From the NCBI GenBank assembly GCA_964526505.1, contig CAZGJC010000015.1:1-38950 (forward strand): a stretch of 38,950 nucleotides of DNA, given 5' to 3'. Position 1 is the first letter of the stretch; the number at the start of each line of letters is the position of its first letter. The position numbers and the translations under genes are program-made. This document shows, in pieces, positions 31,266 to 38,950 of the stretch. The DNA comes from SVTX01 sp964526505 (GTDB taxonomy: Bacteria; Bacillota; Clostridia; Oscillospirales; CAG-272). Below the pieces are notes generated by a model. That model was given only the letters and a program-made list of their open reading frames with translations. It had not been told where the DNA came from and did not search any database.

Positions 31266-32339
31266 ATGGTTATATTACACATAGCGTCAATTAAATATAA
31301 TCCGTTTAACGGTGTTTGTGTGGTTGTACCGCAACATATTCAAGCACAGCAAACCATGGCTGACGTTGCACTTTTGAACGTCCGAAACGAAAGTATAGAC
31401 GGGGTGAAAAATCAATTCGTTTATAACGGTGATTTTAACGTTGACAGTTTGCCGACTCCGTTTGATAAACCTGATATTGTTGTGTTTCATGAGGTATATC
31501 GTCCCGAATACCTGAAAATATATTATCAATTGGCAAAGAAAAAAATCCCGTACGTTATCATTCCTCACGGAGAACTTTCGGCAGAGGCACAGAAAAAGAA
31601 GTGGCTTAAAAAGAAAGTTGCCAACATTTTGTTGTTCAATCGCTTTATAAATCATGCGGTCGCCGTACAGTGCCTTTCTCAAAGAGAAATGGACGCAACG
31701 CATTTCGGAAAGAGTAAATTTATCGGTACAAACGGTATATCAATGCCCGAAAAATGCAAAGAAAATTTCAGCGATGACAAAGTGAAATTTTTGTATATCG
31801 GTAGACTGGATGCGTATCACAAAGGTCTTGATTTGCTTATAGAAGCGGTTAAAATGTGCAAGAAAACAATGCTTGAAAACAATGCCACACTTGATATATA
31901 CGGTCCCGATTTTCAGGGCAGATATGCTAATCTTGAAAGAATGATTTTGGAAAATGGCGTTGAAGACGTCGTATTTTTACATCACGAAGTCAGTGGCTCG
32001 GAAAAGGAAAATATTATTTTGGATGCCGATATTTTTGTTCAAACTTCACGATTTGAGGGAATGCCTATGGGAATTTTGGAAGCGTGCGGTTATGGCGTCC
32101 CGTGTTTGGTTACGGACGGAACCACGCTTGGAGAACATATTTCCGAATATAATGCAGGATGGGTTGCAAAAACGTCGGCGGAGTCAATAGCCGAACAATT
32201 GGAGATTGCGATGAGCAACAATCAAACTTGGGGTGAAAAATCCGAAAATGCAATTACGTTGATTCGTGAAAATTTTATATGGAATATAGTGTCTTCGCAT
32301 ATATTGAACATGTATTCCGATGTTATGCGTAAAGGATAA
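31266..32339 (+). CDS. Glycosyltransferase, family 4
   Basis: The GT-B enzyme has 357 residues from ATG 31266, preceded by GGAGA 6 bases upstream. An in-frame ATG at 31254 lacks its own ribosome binding site and is less likely. The start VILHIASIKYNPFNG, then VVVPQHIQAQ, IPHGELSAEAQKKKW and the C-terminal donor-site blocks LYIGRLDAYHKGLDLLIEAV and SRFEGMPMGILEACGYG (EX7E type, retaining) are typical of GT4. It is the last gene before the AT-rich block with wzy. Substrate unknown. Confidence 0.92.
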   Translation: MVILHIASIKYNPFNGVCVVVPQHIQAQQTMADVALLNVRNESIDGVKNQFVYNGDFNVDSLPTPFDKPDIVVFHEVYRPEYLKIYYQLAKKKIPYVIIPHGELSAEAQKKKWLKKKVANILLFNRFINHAVAVQCLSQREMDATHFGKSKFIGTNGISMPEKCKENFSDDKVKFLYIGRLDAYHKGLDLLIEAVKMCKKTMLENNATLDIYGPDFQGRYANLERMILENGVEDVVFLHHEVSGSEKENIILDADIFVQTSRFEGMPMGILEACGYGVPCLVTDGTTLGEHISEYNAGWVAKTSAESIAEQLEIAMSNNQTWGEKSENAITLIRENFIWNIVSSHILNMYSDVMRKG

Positions 32340-32351
32340 TAATGGTATAAA

Positions 32352-33788
32352 ATGATAAAAAAAATAAAACAGGACTTGGTGTCGTTTATTGTATGGATTG
32401 TGTGCATAGCAGTATCCCTTGTGGCGACTTTGATTGTTTTGATGGATATTGAAAGACCGCTATATTACACATGGTTGTTTGCACTTCCGCTTGTGTTTGC
32501 AATTCTTTCGCTTGTATTTTTTGAATTGTATAAAATTTTGATGAAGAATGTTGCTGTTGCTGTCATTTTGATCCTTTTTTTTGTCAGAATGGTTATTAGT
32601 CCTATGTTTATGACAATTGGGGGGTATTCGGTAACAATAACATTTAACATAGAAAATAATACGCCAAAGGCTATTTTATTAGTTATATATGAGGCTGTTG
32701 CTGTTTTCATAACATTATTTGTTTTGAACTTGCGAAGACAAAAACATCACAAGAAAGGAAATCAAAACAATAAGTATCTTGCAATTGAAAACAAAATACC
32801 AAAAATAAAAAAAATATATACAATCTTATTGATTTGTACTGTTTTTGCATTTTTGCTTTGCCTAATTGTTGTTCCTCAAATTACCGAAATGTACAGGACA
32901 ATTTTTGAAATATCAGACGAATCATTTACGGATTTTGAAGATAGTTACCTTGTAAATATGTATGCTGACTCATTTATAAAGAAGTTTGCAATAGTAACCG
33001 GAACATACCTTTCCAGAATATTGCTTATTGCGATACCGGCATATTTTGTTGTTGCGTTGGCACATAATCCGACTAAATTAAAAAAAGTTATTGCCTTTTT
33101 TTCTTGTTTTATTCCAGTATTCTTTATACCCGGTGCAATTGCGAAGAGTTTGATATATATTGTTTGCCTTTTGTTTCTGTACAACTATATGTTCAATCCA
33201 GGAAAGAGTATAGAAAAAATGTTTGTTATACTTGCAATGGGCGGTATTGCTGTAATTGTGTGGTGGATGTTTAGAAGTGATTTGGGTGTTTATGAAACAT
33301 TTTCAAGAAGATTCAGTGCATATTTTTCTGGTGTTAATGTAGTGTCGGGAGCGTTTAACATGCCACAAAAAATAGAATATAAATTACGGTATTTTATTTA
33401 TGATTATACGAGTACGATGCCCTATGGAAACACAATATTCGGAATTTCACACGAGACAATTCAGCCTTTTTTCAATGCTTATTGTCAGTCTTCGGGACAA
33501 ATTCCCACCACTATTGGTATGGGATATTATTATTTTGGACCGATATTTGCACCGCTTTATTCAGTTTTGTTTGCCGGAATAGCATTTGTCTGCGGTGATA
33601 AACTTAATGGAAGCTATAAAAAAAATCCAATAAAATGTATTAGATATTTACTTGCAATATTCTATTTCAGTATGGGAATTATCATGTATAATATAGAAAT
33701 ATTGTTTACAAACTATTTTACTATAATATTACCCATTACGATTATAGAAAAAATCGCATATTGGAGGGAAGATAAAAATGATACCTAA
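32352..33788 (+). CDS. Wzy-type polysaccharide polymerase (multi-span membrane protein)
   Basis: The 478-residue product has about ten to twelve hydrophobic segments, a large central loop (about residues 175-210 with ISDESFTDFEDSYL) and a long C-terminal external-type loop (residues about 325-400 with RRFSAYFSGVNVVSGAF, PFFNAYCQSSGQIPTTIGMGYYYFGPIFAPLY). Wzy polymerases have little sequence conservation, so the call rests on topology and on lying between glycosyltransferase genes and a Wzx flippase. Its base composition is clearly more AT-rich than genes before 32340. No strong ribosome binding site precedes ATG 32352. The end overlaps the GT32 gene by 11 bases. Confidence 0.8.
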   Translation: MIKKIKQDLVSFIVWIVCIAVSLVATLIVLMDIERPLYYTWLFALPLVFAILSLVFFELYKILMKNVAVAVILILFFVRMVISPMFMTIGGYSVTITFNIENNTPKAILLVIYEAVAVFITLFVLNLRRQKHHKKGNQNNKYLAIENKIPKIKKIYTILLICTVFAFLLCLIVVPQITEMYRTIFEISDESFTDFEDSYLVNMYADSFIKKFAIVTGTYLSRILLIAIPAYFVVALAHNPTKLKKVIAFFSCFIPVFFIPGAIAKSLIYIVCLLFLYNYMFNPGKSIEKMFVILAMGGIAVIVWWMFRSDLGVYETFSRRFSAYFSGVNVVSGAFNMPQKIEYKLRYFIYDYTSTMPYGNTIFGISHETIQPFFNAYCQSSGQIPTTIGMGYYYFGPIFAPLYSVLFAGIAFVCGDKLNGSYKKNPIKCIRYLLAIFYFSMGIIMYNIEILFTNYFTIILPITIIEKIAYWREDKNDT

Positions 33789-34527
33789 AAAGATACATTA
33801 CTGTTGGTTCGGCAATAACCCATTAAATAATCTTGCGGTAAAATGTATTGAAAGTTGGAAAAAATATCTTCCTGATTTTGAAATCATTGAATGGAATGAA
33901 AAAAATTTTGACATCAATTGTTGTCAATATGTCAGAGAAGCGTATGAAGAAAAAAAGTGGGCATTTGTGTCGGATTATGTCAGATATAAAGTACTATACG
34001 AATATGGTGGTATTTACTTTGATACGGATGTAGAAGTCATACGTCCATTAGATAAAATACTACTTGATGGACCTTATATGGGGTGTGAGAACCCTACTCC
34101 TGAAAAAATGGCGGTAAATTTAGGTGTGGGGTGTGCGGCTGTACCCGGTATGAGTTTTTACCGTGAAATAATAGATGATTATGAGAGCAGTCAATTTGTA
34201 AATGATGACGGAAGTCAAAATTTATATACCATTGTTCAACGTACGACTGATATTTTGTATACGCACGGTTTGCAAAATAGCATGGATATCCAGTTTGTTG
34301 CCGGAATTAAAATTTATCCGTCCGAGTATTTTTGCCCCATCAATATGGATACCGGCAAACTGGAAATTACGGAAAATACATATACAATACATAGATTCTC
34401 TGCAAGTTGGGTGTCAGGGTTCGACAAGTTTAGAGGAAAAGTATATTTCTTAATTAGAAAAGTTTTCGGAAAAAGGGTGGCAACTTGGGCAAGACGCATT
34501 TTCGGAAGAAAGAGAGCGGATAAATGA
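33778..34527 (+). CDS. Glycosyltransferase, family 32 (capsular polysaccharide synthesis type)
   Basis: The 249-residue product starts IPKKIHYCWFGNNPLNNLA, the signature of GT32 enzymes related to OCH1 and TcdA/TcdB-like sugar transferases. It has SDYVRYKVLYEYGGIYFDTDVEV (residues about 65-87) with the metal-binding Asp82-Thr-Asp84. The C-terminus is basic (KVFGKRVATWARRIFGRKRADK). A GGAGGG site lies at 33763-33768 inside the end of wzy. It overlaps wzy by 11 and the flippase gene by 4 bases. A likely role is addition of a hexose or amino sugar to the repeat unit. Confidence 0.9.
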   Translation: MIPKKIHYCWFGNNPLNNLAVKCIESWKKYLPDFEIIEWNEKNFDINCCQYVREAYEEKKWAFVSDYVRYKVLYEYGGIYFDTDVEVIRPLDKILLDGPYMGCENPTPEKMAVNLGVGCAAVPGMSFYREIIDDYESSQFVNDDGSQNLYTIVQRTTDILYTHGLQNSMDIQFVAGIKIYPSEYFCPINMDTGKLEITENTYTIHRFSASWVSGFDKFRGKVYFLIRKVFGKRVATWARRIFGRKRADK

Positions 34528-35789
34528 ATTCCAAAGTTGCAAAAAACACATTTATGCTGTATATTATGAGCATAGCAAAATTGATTTTTCCTCTTTTGAC
34601 TATGCCGTATCTTACAAGAGTTTTGAGTCCGGAATCATATGGATTTGTTTCATATGTCAAAAGTTGCATGACATATATGCAACTGGTGGTTGATTTCGGA
34701 TTTATACTTTCTTCTGTTAAAGATATTGTGAAAGCAGACGGCGACAAAAAGAAGATAGGTCAAATAACGGGAAACACATTTGCTTCCAAAATAATGCTTT
34801 GTGTTATTTCCGCTTTGATTCTCTTCGTGATGTGCATATTTATCGACTTGCTACAATTGAATATTCTTTATGTTATACTTAGTTTTGTGGCGGTAGCCAG
34901 CACATCATTTTTGGCGGATTTTCTATTCCGTGGGATAGAAAAAATGCATTATATCACAATAATATATTTAATTTCAAAGGGTGTGTCCGTCGTTTTAACT
35001 TTTATTATGGTAAAAGGAGACGGTAATATTTTATGGGTGCCTATTTTAGATATACTTACTAACCTCATATCAATTCTTCTTACGATATTTATTGTCAGAA
35101 GATTAGGCATCAGGATTTGCACCACTGGATTGTTGGATTGTTTCAAAATGATAAAGGAATCTTTTGTTTATTTCCTTTCGAGCATAGCGACAACTGCTTT
35201 TTCAGCACTAAACACACTACTGATAGGGATATTCATAAAGGATCTTACACTTATCGCATATTGGAGTATGTGTTTGAGTATAACAAGTGCAATTCAAGGA
35301 TTGTATTCTCCTATTACAAATGGCGTATATCCGCATATGGTTAAAGAAAAGAAACTTGGATTTATACATAGGGTACTACTTATATTTATGCCTATTGTAG
35401 TACTTGGTTGTATAGTGTGTTTGATATTTGCGGAACTTGCAATGTATATTGTCGGTGGGGAACAGTATATAGAAGCGGCAAATCTTTTCCGATTATTTGT
35501 GCCGGTGCTGTTTTTTAGTTTTCCTGCACAACTGTATGGCTGGCCGACGCTGGGGGCGATAGGTTGCGTCAAAGAAACGACATCATCAACTATTGTGGCG
35601 GCAACTATGCAAGTAGTAGGCTTATTGATTTTGGCTGTTATAGATCAGTTTAATTTGGTTGCATTGGCACTGCTCAGAGCGGGAACGGAGGCTTGTTTAA
35701 TGCTTACAAGAATGTTTATAACGTATCGAAATAAGGGCAAATTTGCAATAGATAAAAAAATTGTGGTGACAAAAGATGAAACAAATTAA
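34524..35789 (+). CDS. Wzx-type oligosaccharide flippase
   Basis: The 421-residue protein has twelve predicted membrane helices and the typical Wzx start (NTFMLYIMSIAKLIFPLLTMPYLTRVLSPESYGFVSYV, here given as the pattern PLLTMPYLTRVLSPESYG, residues about 22-39). It belongs to the MOP exporter superfamily and should move the undecaprenyl-linked repeat unit across the membrane for Wzy. It overlaps the GT32 gene by 4 bases (ATGA) and the next gene by 14. It belongs to the AT-rich block, compatible with replacement of the serotype-specific genes as a unit. Confidence 0.9.
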   Translation: MNSKVAKNTFMLYIMSIAKLIFPLLTMPYLTRVLSPESYGFVSYVKSCMTYMQLVVDFGFILSSVKDIVKADGDKKKIGQITGNTFASKIMLCVISALILFVMCIFIDLLQLNILYVILSFVAVASTSFLADFLFRGIEKMHYITIIYLISKGVSVVLTFIMVKGDGNILWVPILDILTNLISILLTIFIVRRLGIRICTTGLLDCFKMIKESFVYFLSSIATTAFSALNTLLIGIFIKDLTLIAYWSMCLSITSAIQGLYSPITNGVYPHMVKEKKLGFIHRVLLIFMPIVVLGCIVCLIFAELAMYIVGGEQYIEAANLFRLFVPVLFFSFPAQLYGWPTLGAIGCVKETTSSTIVAATMQVVGLLILAVIDQFNLVALALLRAGTEACLMLTRMFITYRNKGKFAIDKKIVVTKDETN

Positions 35790-36981
35790 ATATTTGATCG
35801 GGTTATTAATATATAGGATTGCCCCTATTAAGAAAAATCGTTACGTTTTTACAAGTTTTAACGGTCATTATTCAGACAACCCAAAAGCAATTTCGGAAAA
35901 ATTATATGAGGTCGACAAAGGGGCTGAAATAATATGGCTCGTGTTATCTGCACACAGAGATAGTGTCCCATCCTATGCAAAAGTTGTTGACATCAATTCA
36001 TTAAAATCATACTGGTATAGAGGCACGGCGGTTGCTCAGATAGATAACATTTACGGATTCAGGGCATTATTTAAAACCGAAAATGGATTTATGTCGCAAT
36101 TTAAATTGAAACTGCAATCTTTTTTGTTGAATAAAAAGAAACAGATAATTTTTTCCACAATGCACGGAACACCACTTAAAAGATTGGGTCGTGATCAAGT
36201 CGGCAACACGGTACTTGATATGTTTTGCACGAATACACATCTTTTGGTGGGGGATAATTTTTCTGCTGATGTTTTTAAAAGAGTTACTTTTGATAAATTA
36301 AATATTGCCGTTACGGGATCACCCCGAAATGATATTCTCACTTGTGGCGATGTCATAGAAAATAGAGAGCAAATAGGATTACCCAAAGAAAAAAAAATAT
36401 TGTTATATGCACCTACATTTCGTAATGACGGAAAAGATGTTGAAGGAAAAAATGTATTGAGAAGCGGTATTGAACAACTTTCGAATATAAATTTCGATTT
36501 GCTTTTCAAAACGCTTACAGATAAATTCGGCGGTGAATGGGTAATGGTTTGCAGATTTCATTATCATGTTGCCAATCTTGTTGACTGGGATGGATTGAAT
36601 GAAAAATATCCCGGCAAATTTGTAAACGGAAATAAGTATGACGATATGGCAACATATTTATCATGTGCGGATTTGCTTCTTACCGATTCGAGTTCTTGTA
36701 TGTTCGATTTTTGTATTACCAAAAGACCTTGCTTCTTGTATTTCCCCGATTATGAAAATTATAAAAACAAGGAACGTGGTTTTTATATGGATGTAGAGCA
36801 ATTGCCGTTTCCGATGGCAGTTGATTGTGATTCATTGATTGAAATAATAAATTGTTTTGACCAAAGTCAATATGAATTAAACGTTGATCATTTAACACAA
36901 AATATCGGAATGATAAAAGACGGTAACGCATCCGAACGGATTGTGAAATACATTTTTGATAAATGCAATGAAAATATATAG
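35776..36981 (+). CDS. CDP-glycerol:poly(glycerophosphate) glycerophosphotransferase (TagB/TagF type)
   Basis: The 401-residue GT-B enzyme transfers glycerol phosphate (or another polyol phosphate) from a CDP donor. It has STMHGTPLKRLGRD (His130), CRFHYHV at 259-265 with the second conserved histidine, and the CDP-binding TDSSSCMFDF at 303-312, all diagnostic for this family. A short hydrophobic N-terminus may anchor it. The single-domain size suggests one phosphoglycerol addition or a simple polymerase, not a long TagF fusion. It starts 14 bases inside the flippase gene. The donor could be supplied by TagD, 20 bases downstream. Confidence 0.92.
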   Translation: MKQIKYLIGLLIYRIAPIKKNRYVFTSFNGHYSDNPKAISEKLYEVDKGAEIIWLVLSAHRDSVPSYAKVVDINSLKSYWYRGTAVAQIDNIYGFRALFKTENGFMSQFKLKLQSFLLNKKKQIIFSTMHGTPLKRLGRDQVGNTVLDMFCTNTHLLVGDNFSADVFKRVTFDKLNIAVTGSPRNDILTCGDVIENREQIGLPKEKKILLYAPTFRNDGKDVEGKNVLRSGIEQLSNINFDLLFKTLTDKFGGEWVMVCRFHYHVANLVDWDGLNEKYPGKFVNGNKYDDMATYLSCADLLLTDSSSCMFDFCITKRPCFLYFPDYENYKNKERGFYMDVEQLPFPMAVDCDSLIEIINCFDQSQYELNVDHLTQNIGMIKDGNASERIVKYIFDKCNENI

Positions 36982-37001
36982 ATCTGATTTGCGGAGAAAA
37001 A

Positions 37002-37460
37002 ATGAAAAGAGTAATAACTTACGGAACATTTGACCTATTACATTACGGTCATATAAATTTGTTACAAAGAGCGAAAGCGTTGGGTGATTATCTCATTGTG
37101 GTTTTGTCCACAGATGAGTTTAACTGGGACGAGAAACACAAAAAAACATATTTTACCTATGAGCAAAGAAAAAGACTGCTTGAAGCGGTTAGATACGTCG
37201 ACTTAGTTATTCCGGAGACAAACTGGCAACAAAAACGCAGTGATATGCACGAATATCATATTGACACGTTTGTTATGGGCGATGATTGGAAAGGCAAGTT
37301 TGACTTTTTGAAAGACGAGGGTGTGGAAGTTGTATATCTTTCGAGAACACCGGAGATAAGCAGTAGTCAGATAAAACGTGATTTGTATGATGCAAGCAGT
37401 GTGGACGGAGAATCGAGAACAAGTCACGATGAAATAGATACCGACCCGGAAAAGGCGTAA
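37002..37460 (+). CDS. tagD: Glycerol-3-phosphate cytidylyltransferase (TagD)
   Basis: The 152-residue enzyme makes CDP-glycerol from CTP and sn-glycerol 3-phosphate. It keeps the full TagD pattern: VITYGTFDLLHYGHINLL with histidines 14 and 17, LSTDEFNW at 35-42, FVMGDDWKGKFDFLKD at 90-105 and the late motif RTPEISSSQIK (residues 115-125), a variant of RTEGISTTxIK. About 20 extra acidic C-terminal residues (DGESRTSHDEIDTDPEKA) exceed the usual length. GGAGA lies 6 bases upstream. It directly follows the glycerophosphotransferase gene, so both should form a CDP-glycerol supply and transfer pair. Codon usage returns to the native GC level here. Confidence 0.93.
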   Translation: MKRVITYGTFDLLHYGHINLLQRAKALGDYLIVVLSTDEFNWDEKHKKTYFTYEQRKRLLEAVRYVDLVIPETNWQQKRSDMHEYHIDTFVMGDDWKGKFDFLKDEGVEVVYLSRTPEISSSQIKRDLYDASSVDGESRTSHDEIDTDPEKA

Positions 37461-37496
37461 AGCGACAAAGTTTACGTTTATTCGACGCACCTGCTA

Positions 37497-37525
37497 TTGA
37501 CACCGGCAGATAAACATTATATAAT
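37497..37525 (+). promoter_or_regulatory. Perfect consensus sigma-A promoter of the wzz gene
   Basis: TTGACA (37497-37502) and TATAAT (37520-37525) are both perfect and 17 bases apart. Transcription should start near 37532, 54 bases before the wzz start. A small stem GGCA/TGCC (37554-37567) lies just before the ribosome binding site. Confidence 0.88.
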
Positions 37526-37585
37526 AGATACGGATATTTAAACGTTGACGGCAGGCACTTTAATGCCGAAAAGGAGAATTTTAAT

Positions 37586-38707
37586 ATGGAACAAAACGAG
37601 AAAAGAGAAATAAGCCTTACAGATTTATGGCATATATTTACCAAGAACTTCTCAAAACTGATAATAATCGCAGTGATAATTGCAATTATCTGCGGTGCGT
37701 GGGGTGGATTTGCCAATTATAAAAATTACACCTATTCATCAAAGTTAGAGTTTAAAGTTACGCCCACGGACGAAACTGATTCGCTTTTATACGATTTAAG
37801 GTCAGAGGTATTTGCCGAAAAACTGCTTTTAAATGAGAATGGTTTCCCTGACAAGTCTCTTTGCAATACATCGGACTACGATGCGGCGGTTGAAGCGATA
37901 AACGCTTTCACTCTTGCCAGAGAGAACAAGATTCAGATTAAAAAAGAACTTGATAAAATTTCAACGTCGGCAATCGAACTGCAAAAGAAGTATTACGACG
38001 AGGAATACGACCGTGTTGCGGAACTTTTGAAAATATACAAGACGTCATATTCTGAATCTATTTCGAGCGATGAAAACCACAAGGCGATGATAACGAAACT
38101 TGAAGGTCAACTCAAAGAAATAGACGCAAACAGAACGGAATTTTTGAATGGCGAGTATAATCCCGTTATGCTCAACAAGGCTGAACTTCAAGACAAACTT
38201 TCTCTTGCCAACATTGAACTTGAAGAGGCGAGAAAGACAAAATACGAACTTGTTGAAAAAGTGCTTACGTCTTGGAGAACAGATGAGGAAATTCAGAACT
38301 CCATAATTACGATAAAGAACAGTGTAACATACGAATATCAAATTGATTCCAACGACAAAAACGCAACTGCGAACAAGGGGTATATTATAATCACCGTGAC
38401 GGTTGACGGCGACAAGGACATGGCGAACTTTATAGTTGACGCACTTAAAACGCACGTATCCGGATATATCATCAACCACATTGAAGAATCAACTTCGGAG
38501 ATTGACGTGGAATGCACGCTTATCAGTTCGCTGAATGAGAGTGGAAACAGAATGCACAGTGCAATAAAGCAGGCTGTGATATATGCCGTAATTTCAGCCA
38601 TTGCAACCATTGTTGTGGTTTACGTTGTGCTTGTATTCAGATGGTTCCTTACAACGGAAGAAAAGTCAAAAAATGAACGTGGAGCCGAAAACAAGACGGA
38701 AGAGTAA
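37586..38707 (+). CDS. Chain-length determinant (Wzz-like) membrane protein
   Basis: The 373-residue product has the Wzz layout: a short cytoplasmic start (REISLTDLWHIFTKNFSK), helix 1 at about 24-44, a long coiled-coil-rich external domain (KAELQDKLSLANIELEEARKTKYE), and helix 2 at about 330-352, then a charged cytoplasmic tail. No proline-rich second-helix motif of enterobacterial Wzz and no fused BY-kinase domain is present, so a separate tyrosine kinase could exist elsewhere. It controls polymer length with Wzy or Wzx partners. AAGGAG lies at 37570-37575. It has its own strong promoter, unlike the rest of the cluster, and a terminator-like hairpin downstream. Confidence 0.85.
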   Translation: MEQNEKREISLTDLWHIFTKNFSKLIIIAVIIAIICGAWGGFANYKNYTYSSKLEFKVTPTDETDSLLYDLRSEVFAEKLLLNENGFPDKSLCNTSDYDAAVEAINAFTLARENKIQIKKELDKISTSAIELQKKYYDEEYDRVAELLKIYKTSYSESISSDENHKAMITKLEGQLKEIDANRTEFLNGEYNPVMLNKAELQDKLSLANIELEEARKTKYELVEKVLTSWRTDEEIQNSIITIKNSVTYEYQIDSNDKNATANKGYIIITVTVDGDKDMANFIVDALKTHVSGYIINHIEESTSEIDVECTLISSLNESGNRMHSAIKQAVIYAVISAIATIVVVYVVLVFRWFLTTEEKSKNERGAENKTEE

Positions 38708-38757
38708 GTGTGTTGTCGATACAAATCGGCAGATGACAATTTAATTGAGATATGAAA

Positions 38758-38792
38758 AGCGACAGCCTTTTTCGGACAGAGGGGCTGTCGCT
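38758..38792 (+). terminator. Probable terminator of the wzz transcript
   Basis: AGCGACAGCC (38758-38767) pairs with GGCTGTCGCT (38783-38792), a perfect 10-bp stem with a 15-base loop, followed by GACTTTTATATTT. The T-tract is interrupted by three bases, so termination may be incomplete. Confidence 0.7.
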
Positions 38793-38861
38793 GACTTTTA
38801 TATTTGATTGCTTACAAGGTGGTCGTTTTTAAGAAAAAGACAATATTTTACACAACAACCA

Positions 38862-38890
38862 TTGAAAAAAATATGCGATTGTGATATAAT
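38862..38890 (+). promoter_or_regulatory. Sigma-A-type promoter of the gene starting at 38935
   Basis: TTGAAA (38862-38867) and TATAAT (38885-38890) are 17 bases apart, with TGA directly before the -10 box (extended -10). Confidence 0.82.
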
Positions 38891-38934
38891 AAAATGAAAT
38901 TATGTGCTTTTTGACAGAAGGAGATTGAAAATAT

Positions 38935-38950
38935 ATGAAACTCGGTATAG
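38935..38950 (+). CDS. Start of a gene cut by the window end
   Basis: ATG 38935 is preceded by AGAAGGAG (38917-38924) and a strong promoter. Only the codons for Met-Lys-Leu-Gly-Ile are present before the window ends, so the product cannot be named. Confidence 0.6.

Noticed and set aside
24951..38707. Prophage or transposon origin of the polysaccharide cluster
   Set aside because: There are no integrase, transposase, terminal repeats or tRNA genes at its borders; composition change is limited to the wzy-glycerophosphotransferase block.
1..38950. CRISPR arrays, tRNA or rRNA genes, insertion sequences
   Set aside because: No regularly spaced repeats, cloverleaf-type sequences, rRNA segments or transposase reading frames were seen anywhere in the window.

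Overview
The window looks like chromosomal DNA of an anaerobic, spore-forming Firmicute of class Clostridia. The evidence is the clostridial order of the ribosomal and RNA polymerase genes with rpsD inside the alpha operon, a CIRCE-controlled groESL pair, strong AGGAGG-type ribosome binding sites, consensus vegetative promoters with 17-base spacers, and a cluster related to the clostridial spore cortex-lytic protein SleC. A species cannot be named from the sequence alone.

Layout. Bases 1-7203 (+) hold the distal spc operon and the alpha operon: rpsE (5' end missing), rpmD, rplO, secY, adk, map, infA, rpmJ, rpsM, rpsK, rpsD, rpoA and rplQ, closed by a strong terminator. Bases 7316-11051 (-) hold mgtE and groES-groEL. 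Bases 11337-18195 hold single housekeeping genes: an alanine/sodium symporter (+), recG and a Xer-type recombinase (-), a small membrane protein (+) and a MATE exporter (-) whose short leader contains a complete intrinsic terminator. Bases 18514-19971 (+) hold an unnamed two-helix membrane protein and an HPr-kinase-like P-loop protein. Bases 19960-22549 (-) hold three genes that together carry the parts of SleC (prodomain-like beta domain, SpoIID-like domain, peptidoglycan-binding repeats), preceded by a promoter resembling mother-cell sigma-E/sigma-K sites. Bases 22648-24593 (-) hold a YolD-like gene and a Y-family DNA polymerase.

Bases 24951-38707 (+) are a Wzx/Wzy-type surface polysaccharide cluster. 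It makes and primes an amino sugar (membrane 4,6-dehydratase, PLP aminotransferase, PglC-like phosphosugar transferase), extends it with GT2, GT4 and GT32 glycosyltransferases, adds phospho-substituents (LicD protein, two cytidylyltransferases, a CDP-glycerol glycerophosphotransferase), and flips, polymerises and sizes it (Wzx, Wzy, Wzz). The middle of the cluster, from wzy to the glycerophosphotransferase (about 32.35-36.98 kb), is visibly more AT-rich than its flanks, as expected for an exchangeable serotype block. wzz has its own perfect consensus promoter. The window ends at the first codons of another gene with a strong promoter.

The most noteworthy items are the split SleC-like operon with its sporulation-type promoter, the terminator in the MATE leader, and the phosphoglycerol-type polysaccharide cluster with two cytidylyltransferases.
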